Positions 35,791 through 45,411 are shown, counted from the stretch's first letter. The stretch: DNA of 64,000 nucleotides from Flavobacterium cheongpyeongense (GCF_003202435.1 NZ_QJHK01000009.1:62001-126000); one strand, 5' to 3'. A program made the numbers and translations. Notes: generated by a model not told the origin, from the letters alone.

Positions 35791-35880
35791 CAGGAGGATT
35801 GCCACGTTCCTGCAATCGGCCAGATGTCCGGTTGTTAAACAACCGATCTGGCTGCTCTACACTCGGAACTCGTGAGCAGT
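35791..35880. other. Candidate origin of transfer (oriT) upstream of mobA
   Basis: A GC-rich block in AT-rich surroundings, directly before mobA. GCCAGAT (35819-35825) pairs with ATCTGGC (35846-35852), and inside it CGGTTGTT (35829-35836) pairs with AACAACCG (35838-35845); a second stem joins CTGCTC (35852-35857) with GAGCAG (35874-35879). Nested inverted repeats beside the mob genes are the usual form of an oriT where the relaxase binds and nicks. The nick site itself cannot be placed from sequence. Confidence 0.55.
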
Positions 35881-35926
35881 GAGGCTAAAAGGAAAAAAAA
35901 GAGTTTGATAACAATGAAAAAGAGAG

Positions 35927-36322
35927 ATGATGGAAAAAGAAAATTCAAACAGAACACGCATAGTCGGGTTACGGTTTACACCCGAAGAGTATGTAAAAAT
36001 TGAGCGCAAATGGAAAGCCAGTACTTCCCGAAAGCTAAGTGACTACATTCGCAGACACTTATTTGACAAACCTGTTACAACTAAATTTCGTAATGAATCC
36101 CTTGACGAATTTATGCTGGAAATTATACGGCTTCGAGGGGAATTAGGTGCTATTGGAAACAACTTTAACCAGGCAGTTAAAAAACTGCATACACTGAATC
36201 AGATTCCGGAATTTAAAGTATGGATTATTAGTACTGAATTGGATAAAAAAAACCTCTTGGAGAAGGTTGAAGAAATCAAGAAATACATCCAGCAAATTTC
36301 AGTAAGATGGTTGCGATCATAA
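35927..36322 (+). CDS. mobA: MobA, relaxosome accessory protein (MobC/RHH type)
   Basis: A 131-residue basic protein. The N-terminal ~60 residues look like a ribbon-helix-helix DNA-binding domain (GLRFTPEEYVKIERKW, KLSDYIRRHLF), and the rest is the helical mobilisation domain (LRGELGAIGNNFNQAVKKLH) seen in MobC-type accessory proteins. It should bind oriT and help the relaxase gain access to the strand. It overlaps the relaxase gene by 16 bp, and the oriT candidate lies about 50-140 bp upstream. Confidence 0.85.
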   Translation: MMEKENSNRTRIVGLRFTPEEYVKIERKWKASTSRKLSDYIRRHLFDKPVTTKFRNESLDEFMLEIIRLRGELGAIGNNFNQAVKKLHTLNQIPEFKVWIISTELDKKNLLEKVEEIKKYIQQISVRWLRS

Positions 36323-37611
36323 AAACGGGGCATTCGATACACAGTATTCTTAACTACAACGAAAACAAAGTAAAACAAGGAGTAGCAGAATGTATCGGCG
36401 AAGGAAATTATCCTATGGATGTGGATAAAATGAGTGATACTATGAAACTAAATCGGTTTCTAAAACAAGTGGCTTTGAATGACAATGTAAAGCGAAACAG
36501 CGTACATATATCGCTAAACTTTGATCCCTCAGAAAACTATTCAAAAGATAAACTGATGAGCATTGCTAATTCATATATGGAAAAAATTGGTTTTGGAGAA
36601 CAGCCCTATTTGGTATACCAGCATCACGATTCCGGACATCCGCACATTCACATAACCTCCATAAAAGTAAAAGCAGACGGAAGTAGAATTGACATGCATA
36701 ATATTGGTCGAAATCAATCTGAAACGGCAAGAAAAGAAATCGAAAAATCCTTTAGACTTGTCGTAGCTGAGGGACGTAGAAAAGATCAGAATAAGGAACT
36801 TCAACCTATTTCAAATGGTAAAGTTAAATACGGTAGAATCCAATCCAAAAAAGCAATTTCAAATGTATTGTCTCAGGTACTTACGTCTTATAGATATGCA
36901 AGTCTGGCAGAACTCAATGCAGTACTAAAACAATATAATGTTTTGGCGGACCGAGGCAATGAAAATTCAAGAATATTCAAAGCTAAAGGATTAGTGTATA
37001 GAATACTGGATGATGACGGTAAATCTATTGGAGTACCTATAAAGGCCAGTGACTTTTACTATAAACCAACCCTGAAGTTTTTAGAACAAAAATTTACATC
37101 CAATACGGCTAATCAAATGTCAGACATAAGAAGGGTAAAAAACGCTATCGATATGGCATTTTTCAAATCGCAAATATCGCTCACAGAACTAGTTCAACTA
37201 CTGCAAAAAGAGGGAATCAATACTGTTTTTAGAAAAAACGCAGAAGGCTTACTTTATGGAATCACCTACGTTGACCACACCACAAAATGTGTTTTTAACG
37301 GCAGTACACTCGGTAAACAATACAGTGCTAAAGCGATACAGGAACGCTGTACATCCATTAATCCAGCCGATCAAAAAATGACAAATTTGGTTAGTGAAAA
37401 ATTACAAGTTATCATATTTGAAGCACCAAAGTCGGAAATAGTTGCAACGCTGTTTGGTGATGATTTTAGGGATAACAAATATGTAGGATCCAGCACTATA
37501 ATGGGGCAATTAGCAGAGATGCTCATTCAATCAGAACAAACGGCTAATTATCTTCCGTATGAGCTGAGAAATAAAAAGAAAAAACGAAAAGGACAGTCTA
37601 ATAATCGATAA
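36307..37611 (+). CDS. mobB: MobB, relaxase/mobilisation nuclease
   Basis: A 434-residue relaxase of the PF03432 type. The metal-binding triad lies in YQHHDSGHPHIHI, with HPHIH near residue 111. A candidate catalytic Tyr is in ILNYNENK near the N-terminus (Tyr18 region). The N-terminal third matches the domain well (SVHISLNFDPSENYSKD). The C-terminal half is unassigned and basic at the end. It would nick oriT, stay bound to the 5' end and lead the strand into the channel. Translationally coupled with mobA and 11 bp before mobC. Confidence 0.9.
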   Translation: MVAIIKTGHSIHSILNYNENKVKQGVAECIGEGNYPMDVDKMSDTMKLNRFLKQVALNDNVKRNSVHISLNFDPSENYSKDKLMSIANSYMEKIGFGEQPYLVYQHHDSGHPHIHITSIKVKADGSRIDMHNIGRNQSETARKEIEKSFRLVVAEGRRKDQNKELQPISNGKVKYGRIQSKKAISNVLSQVLTSYRYASLAELNAVLKQYNVLADRGNENSRIFKAKGLVYRILDDDGKSIGVPIKASDFYYKPTLKFLEQKFTSNTANQMSDIRRVKNAIDMAFFKSQISLTELVQLLQKEGINTVFRKNAEGLLYGITYVDHTTKCVFNGSTLGKQYSAKAIQERCTSINPADQKMTNLVSEKLQVIIFEAPKSEIVATLFGDDFRDNKYVGSSTIMGQLAEMLIQSEQTANYLPYELRNKKKKRKGQSNNR

Positions 37612-37622
37612 AACTTGACATC

Positions 37623-39611
37623 ATGGCTATGCAGACAGGAGAAAACGAACAGGCGCTTAGGAAGATCTTGGATATGACAAGACTCATCAGTATTATTATA
37701 TTAGTAATCCATTTTTATTATTACTGCTACGCTGCCTTTCAGCAGTGGCAGCTGGTCAGTGGGTTTAGTGATAAAATTATGGGTAATATTTACCATACCG
37801 GATTATTCAGTAATTTTCATAAATCTAAACTCTTTGCACTTGGATTCTTGATTATTTCCTTAATTGGTGCCAAAGGTCGTAAAGACGAAAAGCTGAATTA
37901 CAAAACAGCTTTGGCTTACATCATTACGGGTATTCTTATTTACTTTATAAGTGGTCTTTCGCTTTACCTGAAAATTGAACTCATTCTGGCAGCAATTGCC
38001 TATATGACTATAACTTCCAGTGGCTTTCTTCTAATGCTTTCCGGCGGTACACTATTGTCACGTATTATAAAAAATAGGCTCAACAATAAAGATGTTTTTA
38101 ATAAAGAAAATGAAACTTTTCCTCAGGAAGAAAGGCTCTTGGAAAATGAATATTCTATTAATCTGCCAGCTCGATATCACTTAAAGGATAAGATAAGGGA
38201 CAGTTGGATAAACATTATCAATCCTTTTCGGGGACTCTTGGTTTCTGGTACGCCCGGATCCGGGAAATCTTATTTCGTCATACACCATGTCATTACCCAG
38301 CACATACGTAAACAATTCACCATGTTTGTCTATGATTTCAAGTTTGATGACCTGACCAGAATTGTCTATAATACCTGGCTTAAATACAAACATCACTATC
38401 CGAAATTACCTCAGTTTTATGTCATTAATTTTGACGATTTGACCCGGACCAATCGGTGTAATCCTTTAGAACCGTCTGGCATGAGTGACATCACGGATGC
38501 TTCAGAATCTGCGCGTACTATTTTGCTGGGACTCAACAGGGAATGGATCAAAAGACAGGGTGATTTTTTTGTAGAATCACCGATTAATTTTCTTTCCGCC
38601 ATAATATGGTATTTACGAAAATACAAAGACGGCGAATTCTGTACGCTTCCCCATGTAATTGAACTCATGCAGGAAGATTACGACAGTCTCTTTACCCTGC
38701 TCAGAACCGAAAAAGAAATAGAAGTACTTATTAATCCCTTTGTGAATGCCTACCTAAATAATGTTATGGACCAATTAGAGGGGCAAATTGCTTCTGCAAA
38801 AATTGCCATGGCACGGCTTTCCTCTCCACAATTGTATTATGTTTTATCGGGTAGTGACTTCACACTAGACATCAATAATCCGGACGATCCCAAGATCGTC
38901 TGCATGGGAAATAATCCGCAGAAAATCCAAATATATGGAGCTGTATTATCACTGTATGTTAACCGATTGGTAAAGCAAGTGAATCAAAAAAAGAAACAAA
39001 AAAGCAGTCTGATATTTGATGAATTTCCAACTATTTATCTAAACAATATGGACAGTTTGATTGCCACAGCTAGGAGCAATAAAGTAGCAACTTGTTTGGG
39101 TATTCAGGATTTTAGCCAGCTGCGTAAAGACTATGGACGAGAACAGGCAGACGTGATTATGAATATTGTTGGAAACGTAGTAAGCGGACAAGTTACAGGT
39201 GATACTGCCAAACAATTGTCAGAGCGTTTTGGAAAAATTATGCAGGACAGGGAAAGCCTTTCAATTAATAGCGGAGATACTTCTATAAGCCGGTCCAAAC
39301 AATTGGAATCGGCAGTGCCTCCATCCAAAATTTCCGGACTTAGTTCTGGTGAATTCGTGGGTATGGTAGCGGATGATCCTGATTGTAAAATTGAACTCAA
39401 AACATTTCATTCTGAAATAGTAAATGACCATGAAGCATTGAAAAAAGAACAGGATGATTACGTCGATATTCCTGTCATTCGAAAAGTCGATAATTCGATG
39501 GTACAGCGCAATTATCTGCAGATAAAAAAGGACATAAAGGATATTATTTATGCTGAAAAAGAAAGACTATTAAATGATATTGAATTGAGCCATTTAGTAA
39601 TTAAGAAGTAA
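37623..39611 (+). CDS. mobC: MobC, VirD4/TraD-type coupling protein
   Basis: A 662-residue type IV coupling protein. Three or four membrane helices in the first ~150 residues, then the ATPase: Walker A GTPGSGKSYFVIHH near residue 209, Walker B SLIFDEFPTIYL near 463, and TARSNKVATCLGIQDFSQLR, typical of TraG/VirD4/YWQ-like proteins. It links the relaxosome to the TraG-TraE channel at the inner membrane. In Bacteroidota this gene is called mobC although it is unrelated to the small MobC of other plasmids. Confidence 0.9.
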   Translation: MAMQTGENEQALRKILDMTRLISIIILVIHFYYYCYAAFQQWQLVSGFSDKIMGNIYHTGLFSNFHKSKLFALGFLIISLIGAKGRKDEKLNYKTALAYIITGILIYFISGLSLYLKIELILAAIAYMTITSSGFLLMLSGGTLLSRIIKNRLNNKDVFNKENETFPQEERLLENEYSINLPARYHLKDKIRDSWINIINPFRGLLVSGTPGSGKSYFVIHHVITQHIRKQFTMFVYDFKFDDLTRIVYNTWLKYKHHYPKLPQFYVINFDDLTRTNRCNPLEPSGMSDITDASESARTILLGLNREWIKRQGDFFVESPINFLSAIIWYLRKYKDGEFCTLPHVIELMQEDYDSLFTLLRTEKEIEVLINPFVNAYLNNVMDQLEGQIASAKIAMARLSSPQLYYVLSGSDFTLDINNPDDPKIVCMGNNPQKIQIYGAVLSLYVNRLVKQVNQKKKQKSSLIFDEFPTIYLNNMDSLIATARSNKVATCLGIQDFSQLRKDYGREQADVIMNIVGNVVSGQVTGDTAKQLSERFGKIMQDRESLSINSGDTSISRSKQLESAVPPSKISGLSSGEFVGMVADDPDCKIELKTFHSEIVNDHEALKKEQDDYVDIPVIRKVDNSMVQRNYLQIKKDIKDIIYAEKERLLNDIELSHLVIKK

Positions 39612-39634
39612 ATAATAAATTAAATATAGAAACG

Positions 39635-40612
39635 ATGATACAAGAGCAATTTACTGATATAATCCAATTAATAAAACATTCCAGATCAAAAGCAATTACA
39701 GCAGTTAATACTGAAATGATAAATCTGTACTGGAATATTGGGCAGTACATTTACAATCGCCTAGAAACAGCAGAATGGGGAAAATCAGTAGTAAAAGAAC
39801 TAGCTGATTTTTTGCTAAGAATGGAGCCTGACTTAAAGGGATTTTCGGATGCAAATCTTTGGCGTATGAGGCAGTTTTATGAAATCTACAAAGATACACC
39901 AAAACTCGCACCACTGGTGCGAGAAATAAACTGGTCCAATAATCTGATTATCTTTTCTAGATGTAAAACAGTAGAAGAACGAGAGTTTTATCTAAGCTTT
40001 TCAAAAAGAGAAAACTATAGTAAACGAGAACTAGAGCGTCAGATTTCATCCAGTCTTTTTGAAAGAACTATGATTGGAAATTCAAAACTCGCACCAGTGG
40101 TGCGAGAAATACACACGGATCTCAATAATACTTTCAAGGACAGTTATATTTTTGATTTTTTAAATCTTTCTGACCCCTACAGTGAGAGCGAATTAAAGCA
40201 GGGACTAATCAGACAGATGAAGGATTTTATTTTGGAATTAGGGAAAGATTTTATCTTCATCGATCAGGAATATAAACTCCAGGTGGGCAATAGTGATTTT
40301 TATATTGACCTTTTATTCTACCACAGGGGACTACAGTGTTTAGTCGCTTTTGAATTAAAAGCAGATAAATTTAAACCGGAACATTTAGGACAGTTAAATT
40401 TCTATCTCGAAGCATTGGATCGTGATGTTAAGAAACCTCATGAAAATCCAAGTATTGGGATATTGTTATGTAACGACAAGGACAGCAAGGTCGTTGAGTA
40501 TGCCCTCAACAGAAGTCTGTCTTCTACAATGGTTTCGGAATATAAGATTCAACTTCCAAATAAACAATTATTGCAGCAAAAAATGCACGAATTATTAAAT
40601 AGAATAAGCTGA
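39635..40612 (+). CDS. DUF1016 (YhcG-type) PD-(D/E)xK nuclease
   Basis: A 325-residue DUF1016 protein. The N-terminal ~150 residues are the helical DUF1016_N domain (INLYWNIGQYIYNRL, FSDANLWRMRQFYEIY, EREFYLSFSKRENYSKREL). The C-terminal part is the nuclease: FYIDLLFYHRGLQCLVAFELK with Asp, Glu and Lys in the D...ExK arrangement, then LGQLNFYLEALD with the family Gln. Such proteins occur beside restriction-modification genes and in mobile elements. It starts 23 bp after mobC. Two 19-bp palindromes within the gene encode KLAPLVREI and KLAPVVREI (see findings). Confidence 0.88.
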   Translation: MIQEQFTDIIQLIKHSRSKAITAVNTEMINLYWNIGQYIYNRLETAEWGKSVVKELADFLLRMEPDLKGFSDANLWRMRQFYEIYKDTPKLAPLVREINWSNNLIIFSRCKTVEEREFYLSFSKRENYSKRELERQISSSLFERTMIGNSKLAPVVREIHTDLNNTFKDSYIFDFLNLSDPYSESELKQGLIRQMKDFILELGKDFIFIDQEYKLQVGNSDFYIDLLFYHRGLQCLVAFELKADKFKPEHLGQLNFYLEALDRDVKKPHENPSIGILLCNDKDSKVVEYALNRSLSSTMVSEYKIQLPNKQLLQQKMHELLNRIS

Positions 40613-40769
40613 TTAGGAGTTGTGTTAGAATTTAAAATGGATTTTTTTGTTTTTTATAATTACTATACTTCCAACTTTATAAAATATAGGATAAAAAATA
40701 CAAGAGTATTTTAAAATAAATATTAGTATAATCAATCTTTTGCCTTAGTTAAAGATACATGAAATTGAC

Positions 40770-40802
40770 TTGCACATATATTAAAAATAACTCTTAATTT
40801 TG
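40770..40802 (+). promoter_or_regulatory. Promoter of the DUF1810 gene
   Basis: TAATTTTG at 40795-40802 matches TAnnTTTG, with TTG at 40770-40772 (22-bp spacer). The ATG at 40832 is 29 bp downstream. Confidence 0.55.
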
Positions 40803-40831
40803 TAATTTCGCATCCCTTAATTAACTTACCA

Positions 40832-41278
40832 ATGAGTATTGAGACCAATTTAAATCGATTCCTAGAAGCCCAAAATCAATTGTACCTTAGGGCTCTTGAA
40901 GAAATACAAAAAGGTAAAAAATTAACTAATTGGATGTGGTTTATTTTCCCTCAACTCAAAGGTCTGGATCAAAGCGAAATGTCCAGACTATATGCTATTC
41001 AAAATCTTCAGGAAGCCGAAGCTTATATTGCTCATCCAATTCTAGGAAAACATCTCGTTGAAATTACTAATGCCTTATTAGAACATCAAGAAATAAGCAT
41101 AATGGATATATTTGGGACACCAGATGATAATAAATTCCATTCCAGTATGACGCTTTTTGCTAATCTGCATGATTCCAATCCTGTTTTTGACTATGTATTA
41201 GCGAAATATTTTGATTCAATTGATGATAAAGCTACTTTGGAATTGATGCTTCGAAATAATTATAGGGAAACTCAATAA
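40832..41278 (+). CDS. DUF1810 family protein
   Basis: A 148-residue DUF1810 protein: NLNRFLEAQNQLYLRALEEI, then the family block GKKLTNWMWFIFPQLKGL, SRLYAI, AHPILGKHLVEIT and DDNKFHSSMTLF. Length and order are standard. DUF1810 is a fold of unknown function with similarity to NADAR-type domains that handle ADP-ribose-like ligands; the role here is unknown. It has its own consensus promoter, 219 bp after the DUF1016 gene. A putative ADP-ribosyltransferase is encoded 20 kb away in the same window; no link is shown. Confidence 0.85.
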   Translation: MSIETNLNRFLEAQNQLYLRALEEIQKGKKLTNWMWFIFPQLKGLDQSEMSRLYAIQNLQEAEAYIAHPILGKHLVEITNALLEHQEISIMDIFGTPDDNKFHSSMTLFANLHDSNPVFDYVLAKYFDSIDDKATLELMLRNNYRETQ

Positions 41279-41503
41279 TTGATTTTGGATTAAAGTAAAA
41301 CCTATTATGTTCTACATTAAACAAAAAATGTATTTATAAATTGATTATTTCTTAACTAAACAAATGATTTTGAGATAGAAAAGTAGTTGTAAATCAGTTT
41401 TCAACATAATTATTTGCTTGATTATATACTTGCTCAATGATTACGAAGGTTTAGATAGGAAAATAAAACATTATTAAACCCGAAAAATTGTTTATAATAA
41501 GAC

Positions 41504-41511
41504 TAAATTTG
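41504..41511 (+). promoter_or_regulatory. -7 box of the dnd operon
   Basis: TAAATTTG matches TAnnTTTG and stands 54 bp before the dndC ATG. A TTG at 41488-41490 is the nearest -33 candidate but is only 13 bp away, closer than usual. The rest of 41279-41565 is AT-rich with no gene or repeat. Confidence 0.45.
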
Positions 41512-41565
41512 TAAAAAAGAATATGTTAGAATTCTCTATTTTTAAAAGAGACTTAAATACTAGTA

Positions 41566-42930
41566 ATGACACTTATAAAAAATAAAAAAGTTGAAGGCAT
41601 AATAGCGGAAATTATTGATCAGTACGCTTATGCTGATAAGTCAGATAGACCATGGATAATTGGATTTAGCGGAGGTAAAGATTCGACAGTTTTGTTAATG
41701 TTAGTTTGGATTGCATTACAAAGAATCCGTGAGAATTTACCTTTTCCATTTCAATTAAAAAGAAAGATTTACGTAGTTTGTAATGATACAATGGTAGAAA
41801 ATCCAATTATTGCAAATTATGTTGAAGATGTTTTAGTAAAAATTACCGAGTCCGCAAGGGATCAAGATCTTCCCATATTTGTACAGAAAACAACCCCTAA
41901 ATTAGAAGAAACTTTCTGGACTAATGTAATTGGGAAAGGTTATCCTGTACCTAATAATGCTTTTAGATGGTGTACTGATAAATTAAAGATAAGACCAACT
42001 TCAAATTTTCTGATAGAACAAATAGATGAAAAAGGAGAAGCAATCGTTTTATTAGGGACTCGTTACGATGAAAGTGCCACAAGAGAACGATCCATTCGGA
42101 AACATGAAGTAACAGGAAGTCGATTATCAAAGCATCAAACCACTGCAAATACGTATGTTTATGCTCCGATAAAAGAAATGATTGTTGACGAGATATGGTA
42201 TATAATTAATGCTGTAAAAAACCCTTGGGGGTTTGATAATTCAATTCTTTTTAAAATATACGCTGATGCAAGTGCTGATGATTATGAATGCCCAACAGTA
42301 GTTGTTAATAAAGAACATACCTCATGTGGTCAAAGCCGTTTTGGATGCTGGACTTGTACAGTCGTTAAGAACGATAAGTCTATGTCATCCCTAGTTAATA
42401 ATGGTCAAAACTGGATGGAACCTTTATTAGAATTTAGAAATAGGTTAGTTGAAGGAAGAAATATTTCAGAAAATCGTTCAGACACCAGGCGAAATGGACA
42501 AGAAGCTATTAGAGAAGATGGTACTTTCAACGGGAATTATACTGTTGAATATAGATATCAAATTTTAAAAGACTTATTATTAGTACAAAGAGACCTTCAA
42601 AAAGAGAGACCACATATTACATTAATTAATAATCAAGAGTTAATTGCTATTCAAGTAACTTGGAATAGAGATGGCTATTTTGATAACACAGTTGGTGACT
42701 TATATAAAGAAATTTATAACAAAGAGATTAGCACCAATAATATTAAATCTCTTGATGATACTGAACGTAGAATATTGAGAGAAGTGTGCGAAGATGAGCC
42801 AGATTATTATCATTTGATCGATAACTTGATTGCTTTACAGGAAACTAAAACATTAATGATTTCTAAATATGGTCTGCACAATGATGTTGAAAAAAGAATT
42901 GAAAGTTTTGTAAATGAGAATGAAGTATGA
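41566..42930 (+). CDS. dndC: DndC, DNA phosphorothioation sulfurtransferase
   Basis: A 454-residue PAPS-reductase-like ATP pyrophosphatase. The P-loop is GFSGGKDSTVLL near residue 33. FRWCTDKLKIRP near 133 gives the R-x-C-T site, and SCGQSRFGCWTC near 254 supplies Cys residues for the 4Fe-4S cluster. DndC takes sulfur from a cysteine desulfurase and, with DndD and DndE, replaces a non-bridging oxygen of the DNA backbone by sulfur. It starts the operon and overlaps dndD by 4 bp. No dndA lies in the window, so an IscS-like desulfurase elsewhere must supply sulfur. Confidence 0.93.
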   Translation: MTLIKNKKVEGIIAEIIDQYAYADKSDRPWIIGFSGGKDSTVLLMLVWIALQRIRENLPFPFQLKRKIYVVCNDTMVENPIIANYVEDVLVKITESARDQDLPIFVQKTTPKLEETFWTNVIGKGYPVPNNAFRWCTDKLKIRPTSNFLIEQIDEKGEAIVLLGTRYDESATRERSIRKHEVTGSRLSKHQTTANTYVYAPIKEMIVDEIWYIINAVKNPWGFDNSILFKIYADASADDYECPTVVVNKEHTSCGQSRFGCWTCTVVKNDKSMSSLVNNGQNWMEPLLEFRNRLVEGRNISENRSDTRRNGQEAIREDGTFNGNYTVEYRYQILKDLLLVQRDLQKERPHITLINNQELIAIQVTWNRDGYFDNTVGDLYKEIYNKEISTNNIKSLDDTERRILREVCEDEPDYYHLIDNLIALQETKTLMISKYGLHNDVEKRIESFVNENEV

Positions 42931-45026
42931 AAATAAATAAAATAAAATTCCAAAACTTTAGAATTTACAAAGGAGAAAACGAAATATTATTTGCTCCAAG
43001 TCCGTCTAAAAACATTAGCATAATAGCTGGTAAAAATGGCTTTGGGAAAACTACCTTTTTGACTTCTCTTATTTGGGTTTTCTATGGTAAAATGATGAGT
43101 GAGGTTGAGGATAAATATAAAAAAGACATCAAGAATGCCGGTGGATATGAAAAATTTATCAAAACACTTTTAAATAGAGAAGTAAAGACTGATTTTGAGA
43201 ATAACGGAAAAATTTCTCCAATACTTTCCGTTGAGATAGAATTAAAAGATATCCTTATACCTTCTATCCCTTGCAAATCTGTTATCATTAAACGATCCTA
43301 TGATCTAAGAACAGATTCCGAAGATTTAAAAATATTTATAGACGGTTTAGAGAATGAACTTACCAAGGAGGTTGGTTTTGAAGTATTTATTAATGATTTT
43401 ATTTTGCCTCGTGAAATTGCAAAATTCTTTTTCTTTGATGCAGAAAAAATTGTTTCTCTTGCCGAAGCTAAAACTAAAGCAGAATTAAAAAATTTAAGCA
43501 AAGCTTATTCAGAAGTTTTAGGAATAAAGAAATATGAAGATTTAAAAAAGAATCTTGAAACATTATTGAGTAAACTTCGTAGAAGTGGTGCCTCTCCATT
43601 TCAACAAACCAAATTATTCGAGCTGACTGATGCGGAATCCGAGTTAAATGGTTTAATTGAAATCAATCAGGATAAACAATTCAATATTGATCGTGAAATA
43701 GCCAATCACAAAGCAAATAGTGATAGTCTTCAAGAGAAATTAATTCGCGAAGGAAATGGTATCACTTTGGAAGAACTTCAGAAAATGAAGTCAGAGCGGG
43801 ATGTTCTAAAAGAAGAATCAATTGAAATTAAAAATAAACTTAAAAAATTGATGGACATAGCTCCATTAGTAATTGCCGGAAAGAAATTAGTGCTTTTAAA
43901 TGAACAATTAATTTCAGAACAAAACTCAAATACTAAATCAATTGATAAGTCTTTTTTAATCCAAGAATTAGATTCATTTTCAAATACACTATTGAAGAAT
44001 TTAGAGAATCTAAGTCTGGATGCTGACTCAAAATTAAAAGTAGAGAAAGCATTAAAACAAACATTATCTGAAAAAGAGATTGGTAAAGAAAAATCAAAAT
44101 CCGATACTATCCTTCTTGATTTTACTGTAGAACAATTTCGAAACTTTGAAGCAGTTTTCAATAATATCAAGGGTGCTTTTTCAAGTCAGTTTAATGCGGT
44201 AGTTCAGGAAGAGAAAAATAATAGGATTTATTTTTATAAAGTATATCATCAAATTAAACAAGCTGAAGCAAGAAAAGACAACCCTTTAGCTCAAAAATTG
44301 CGTGAAGAAAAAAAAGAGTCAGAAGATAAAATAACAGTTTTAACATTAAATAAAGGAAAACTGATTCAAGAATATGACAGCCTTAATGTAAGATTAGCTT
44401 CTACAAAAAAAGTCCTTTCAGAATACGAAAAGAATTTCAAATTGGCAGAAACTGACCAAAAGAAATATGAAGTAACTGAGAAGCTATTGGTTAAAATTAA
44501 TGCCATTATCCAGAAAATTAAAGAAGATAAGAAGTACTCGTTACAAAAATCAATAATGCTTGGTTTGAAAAAGATTATGCATAAAAGTGATTTTATTCAC
44601 AATATCCGTGTAAATGTAGTTGATGATGTTATGGATATAGATTTATTGGATAAAAATGAGCAAATCATTGACAAAGATTCTTTATCAAAAGGTGAGCAAC
44701 AATTATATGCTACAGCCTTGTTAAAAGCATTAGTTGATGAATCTGGAATTAAGTTTCCAGTGTTTATTGATAGCCCATTACAGAAATTTGACAAATACCA
44801 TTCTAAAAACATCATTAAAGAATTCTATCCGGCAATTTCTGAGCAAGTAGTTTTATTTCCACTGTTGGAAAAAGAATTATCAGAATTAGAATATGACTAT
44901 TTAAAACCAAATGTGAATAAAGTTTTTGTTATTGAGAACCATCACAATGGTTCAAGTTTTAGACCATTTGCCGTTGACCAATTATTTACTCATTTAAAAC
45001 AAGAACAAGATGTTTACGCAAATTAA
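42927..45026 (+). CDS. dndD: DndD, SMC/RecN-like ATPase of DNA phosphorothioation
   Basis: A 699-residue ABC-type ATPase with a long coiled coil. Walker A AGKNGFGKTTF near residue 35, coiled coil at about 200-540 (split by a hinge-like region), signature SKGEQQLYATALL near 587 and Walker B FPVFIDSPLQKFDKY near 610. DndD is the ATPase of the modification complex and is thought to open or nick DNA for sulfur insertion. The start overlaps dndC by ATGA and the end overlaps dndE by 17 bp, so the three are translated together. Confidence 0.93.
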   Translation: MKINKIKFQNFRIYKGENEILFAPSPSKNISIIAGKNGFGKTTFLTSLIWVFYGKMMSEVEDKYKKDIKNAGGYEKFIKTLLNREVKTDFENNGKISPILSVEIELKDILIPSIPCKSVIIKRSYDLRTDSEDLKIFIDGLENELTKEVGFEVFINDFILPREIAKFFFFDAEKIVSLAEAKTKAELKNLSKAYSEVLGIKKYEDLKKNLETLLSKLRRSGASPFQQTKLFELTDAESELNGLIEINQDKQFNIDREIANHKANSDSLQEKLIREGNGITLEELQKMKSERDVLKEESIEIKNKLKKLMDIAPLVIAGKKLVLLNEQLISEQNSNTKSIDKSFLIQELDSFSNTLLKNLENLSLDADSKLKVEKALKQTLSEKEIGKEKSKSDTILLDFTVEQFRNFEAVFNNIKGAFSSQFNAVVQEEKNNRIYFYKVYHQIKQAEARKDNPLAQKLREEKKESEDKITVLTLNKGKLIQEYDSLNVRLASTKKVLSEYEKNFKLAETDQKKYEVTEKLLVKINAIIQKIKEDKKYSLQKSIMLGLKKIMHKSDFIHNIRVNVVDDVMDIDLLDKNEQIIDKDSLSKGEQQLYATALLKALVDESGIKFPVFIDSPLQKFDKYHSKNIIKEFYPAISEQVVLFPLLEKELSELEYDYLKPNVNKVFVIENHHNGSSFRPFAVDQLFTHLKQEQDVYAN

Positions 45027-45411
45027 AACCAGTAAAGAAAACAAAGAAGTTGTTTCGTTATTGACACGTAAACTGGGATTAGGGACAGAAAATGTAGTGG
45101 CAAGAATAGCATATACTTATTCTTTATCCCAAGATAGAAAACTAGATTTAAATAATATCAAAGATGCTGGTGGAAAAGAATACTCAAAATCAGTATTGTT
45201 TGGTGATTATTATGATATTTATTTAGGTTTAATCTGCGTACACTATGGTTTATACAAGACAGACAAAGACATTGGACGCTACATAAAAATGCACTTAGAT
45301 GATGGTTTGCAACTTCTAAATGATGAAGTCAACAGTCGTTCCAATATTGATGGTTTTGATTTCTTGAAGGATCTGATTACGGATGGAATCAATTCATTAA
45401 AATTAGCATGA
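45010..45411 (+). CDS. dndE: DndE, DNA-binding subunit of the phosphorothioation complex
   Basis: A 133-residue DndE: KTSKENKEVVSLLTRKLGL, VVARIAYTYSLSQDRKLDL, KEYSKSVLFGDYYDIYLGLI, then HLDDGLQLLNDEV. Length and order match the family, whose members bind nicked or relaxed DNA as oligomers. It overlaps dndD at its start and the exonuclease gene by 4 bp at its end, which ties the five additional genes to the dnd operon. Confidence 0.92.
   Translation: MFTQIKTSKENKEVVSLLTRKLGLGTENVVARIAYTYSLSQDRKLDLNNIKDAGGKEYSKSVLFGDYYDIYLGLICVHYGLYKTDKDIGRYIKMHLDDGLQLLNDEVNSRSNIDGFDFLKDLITDGINSLKLA

Noticed and set aside
39903..40107. Transposon or palindromic-element insertion inside the DUF1016 gene
   Set aside because: The LAP(L/V)VRE peptides are part of the normal DUF1016 sequence, so the gene is intact and nothing was inserted.
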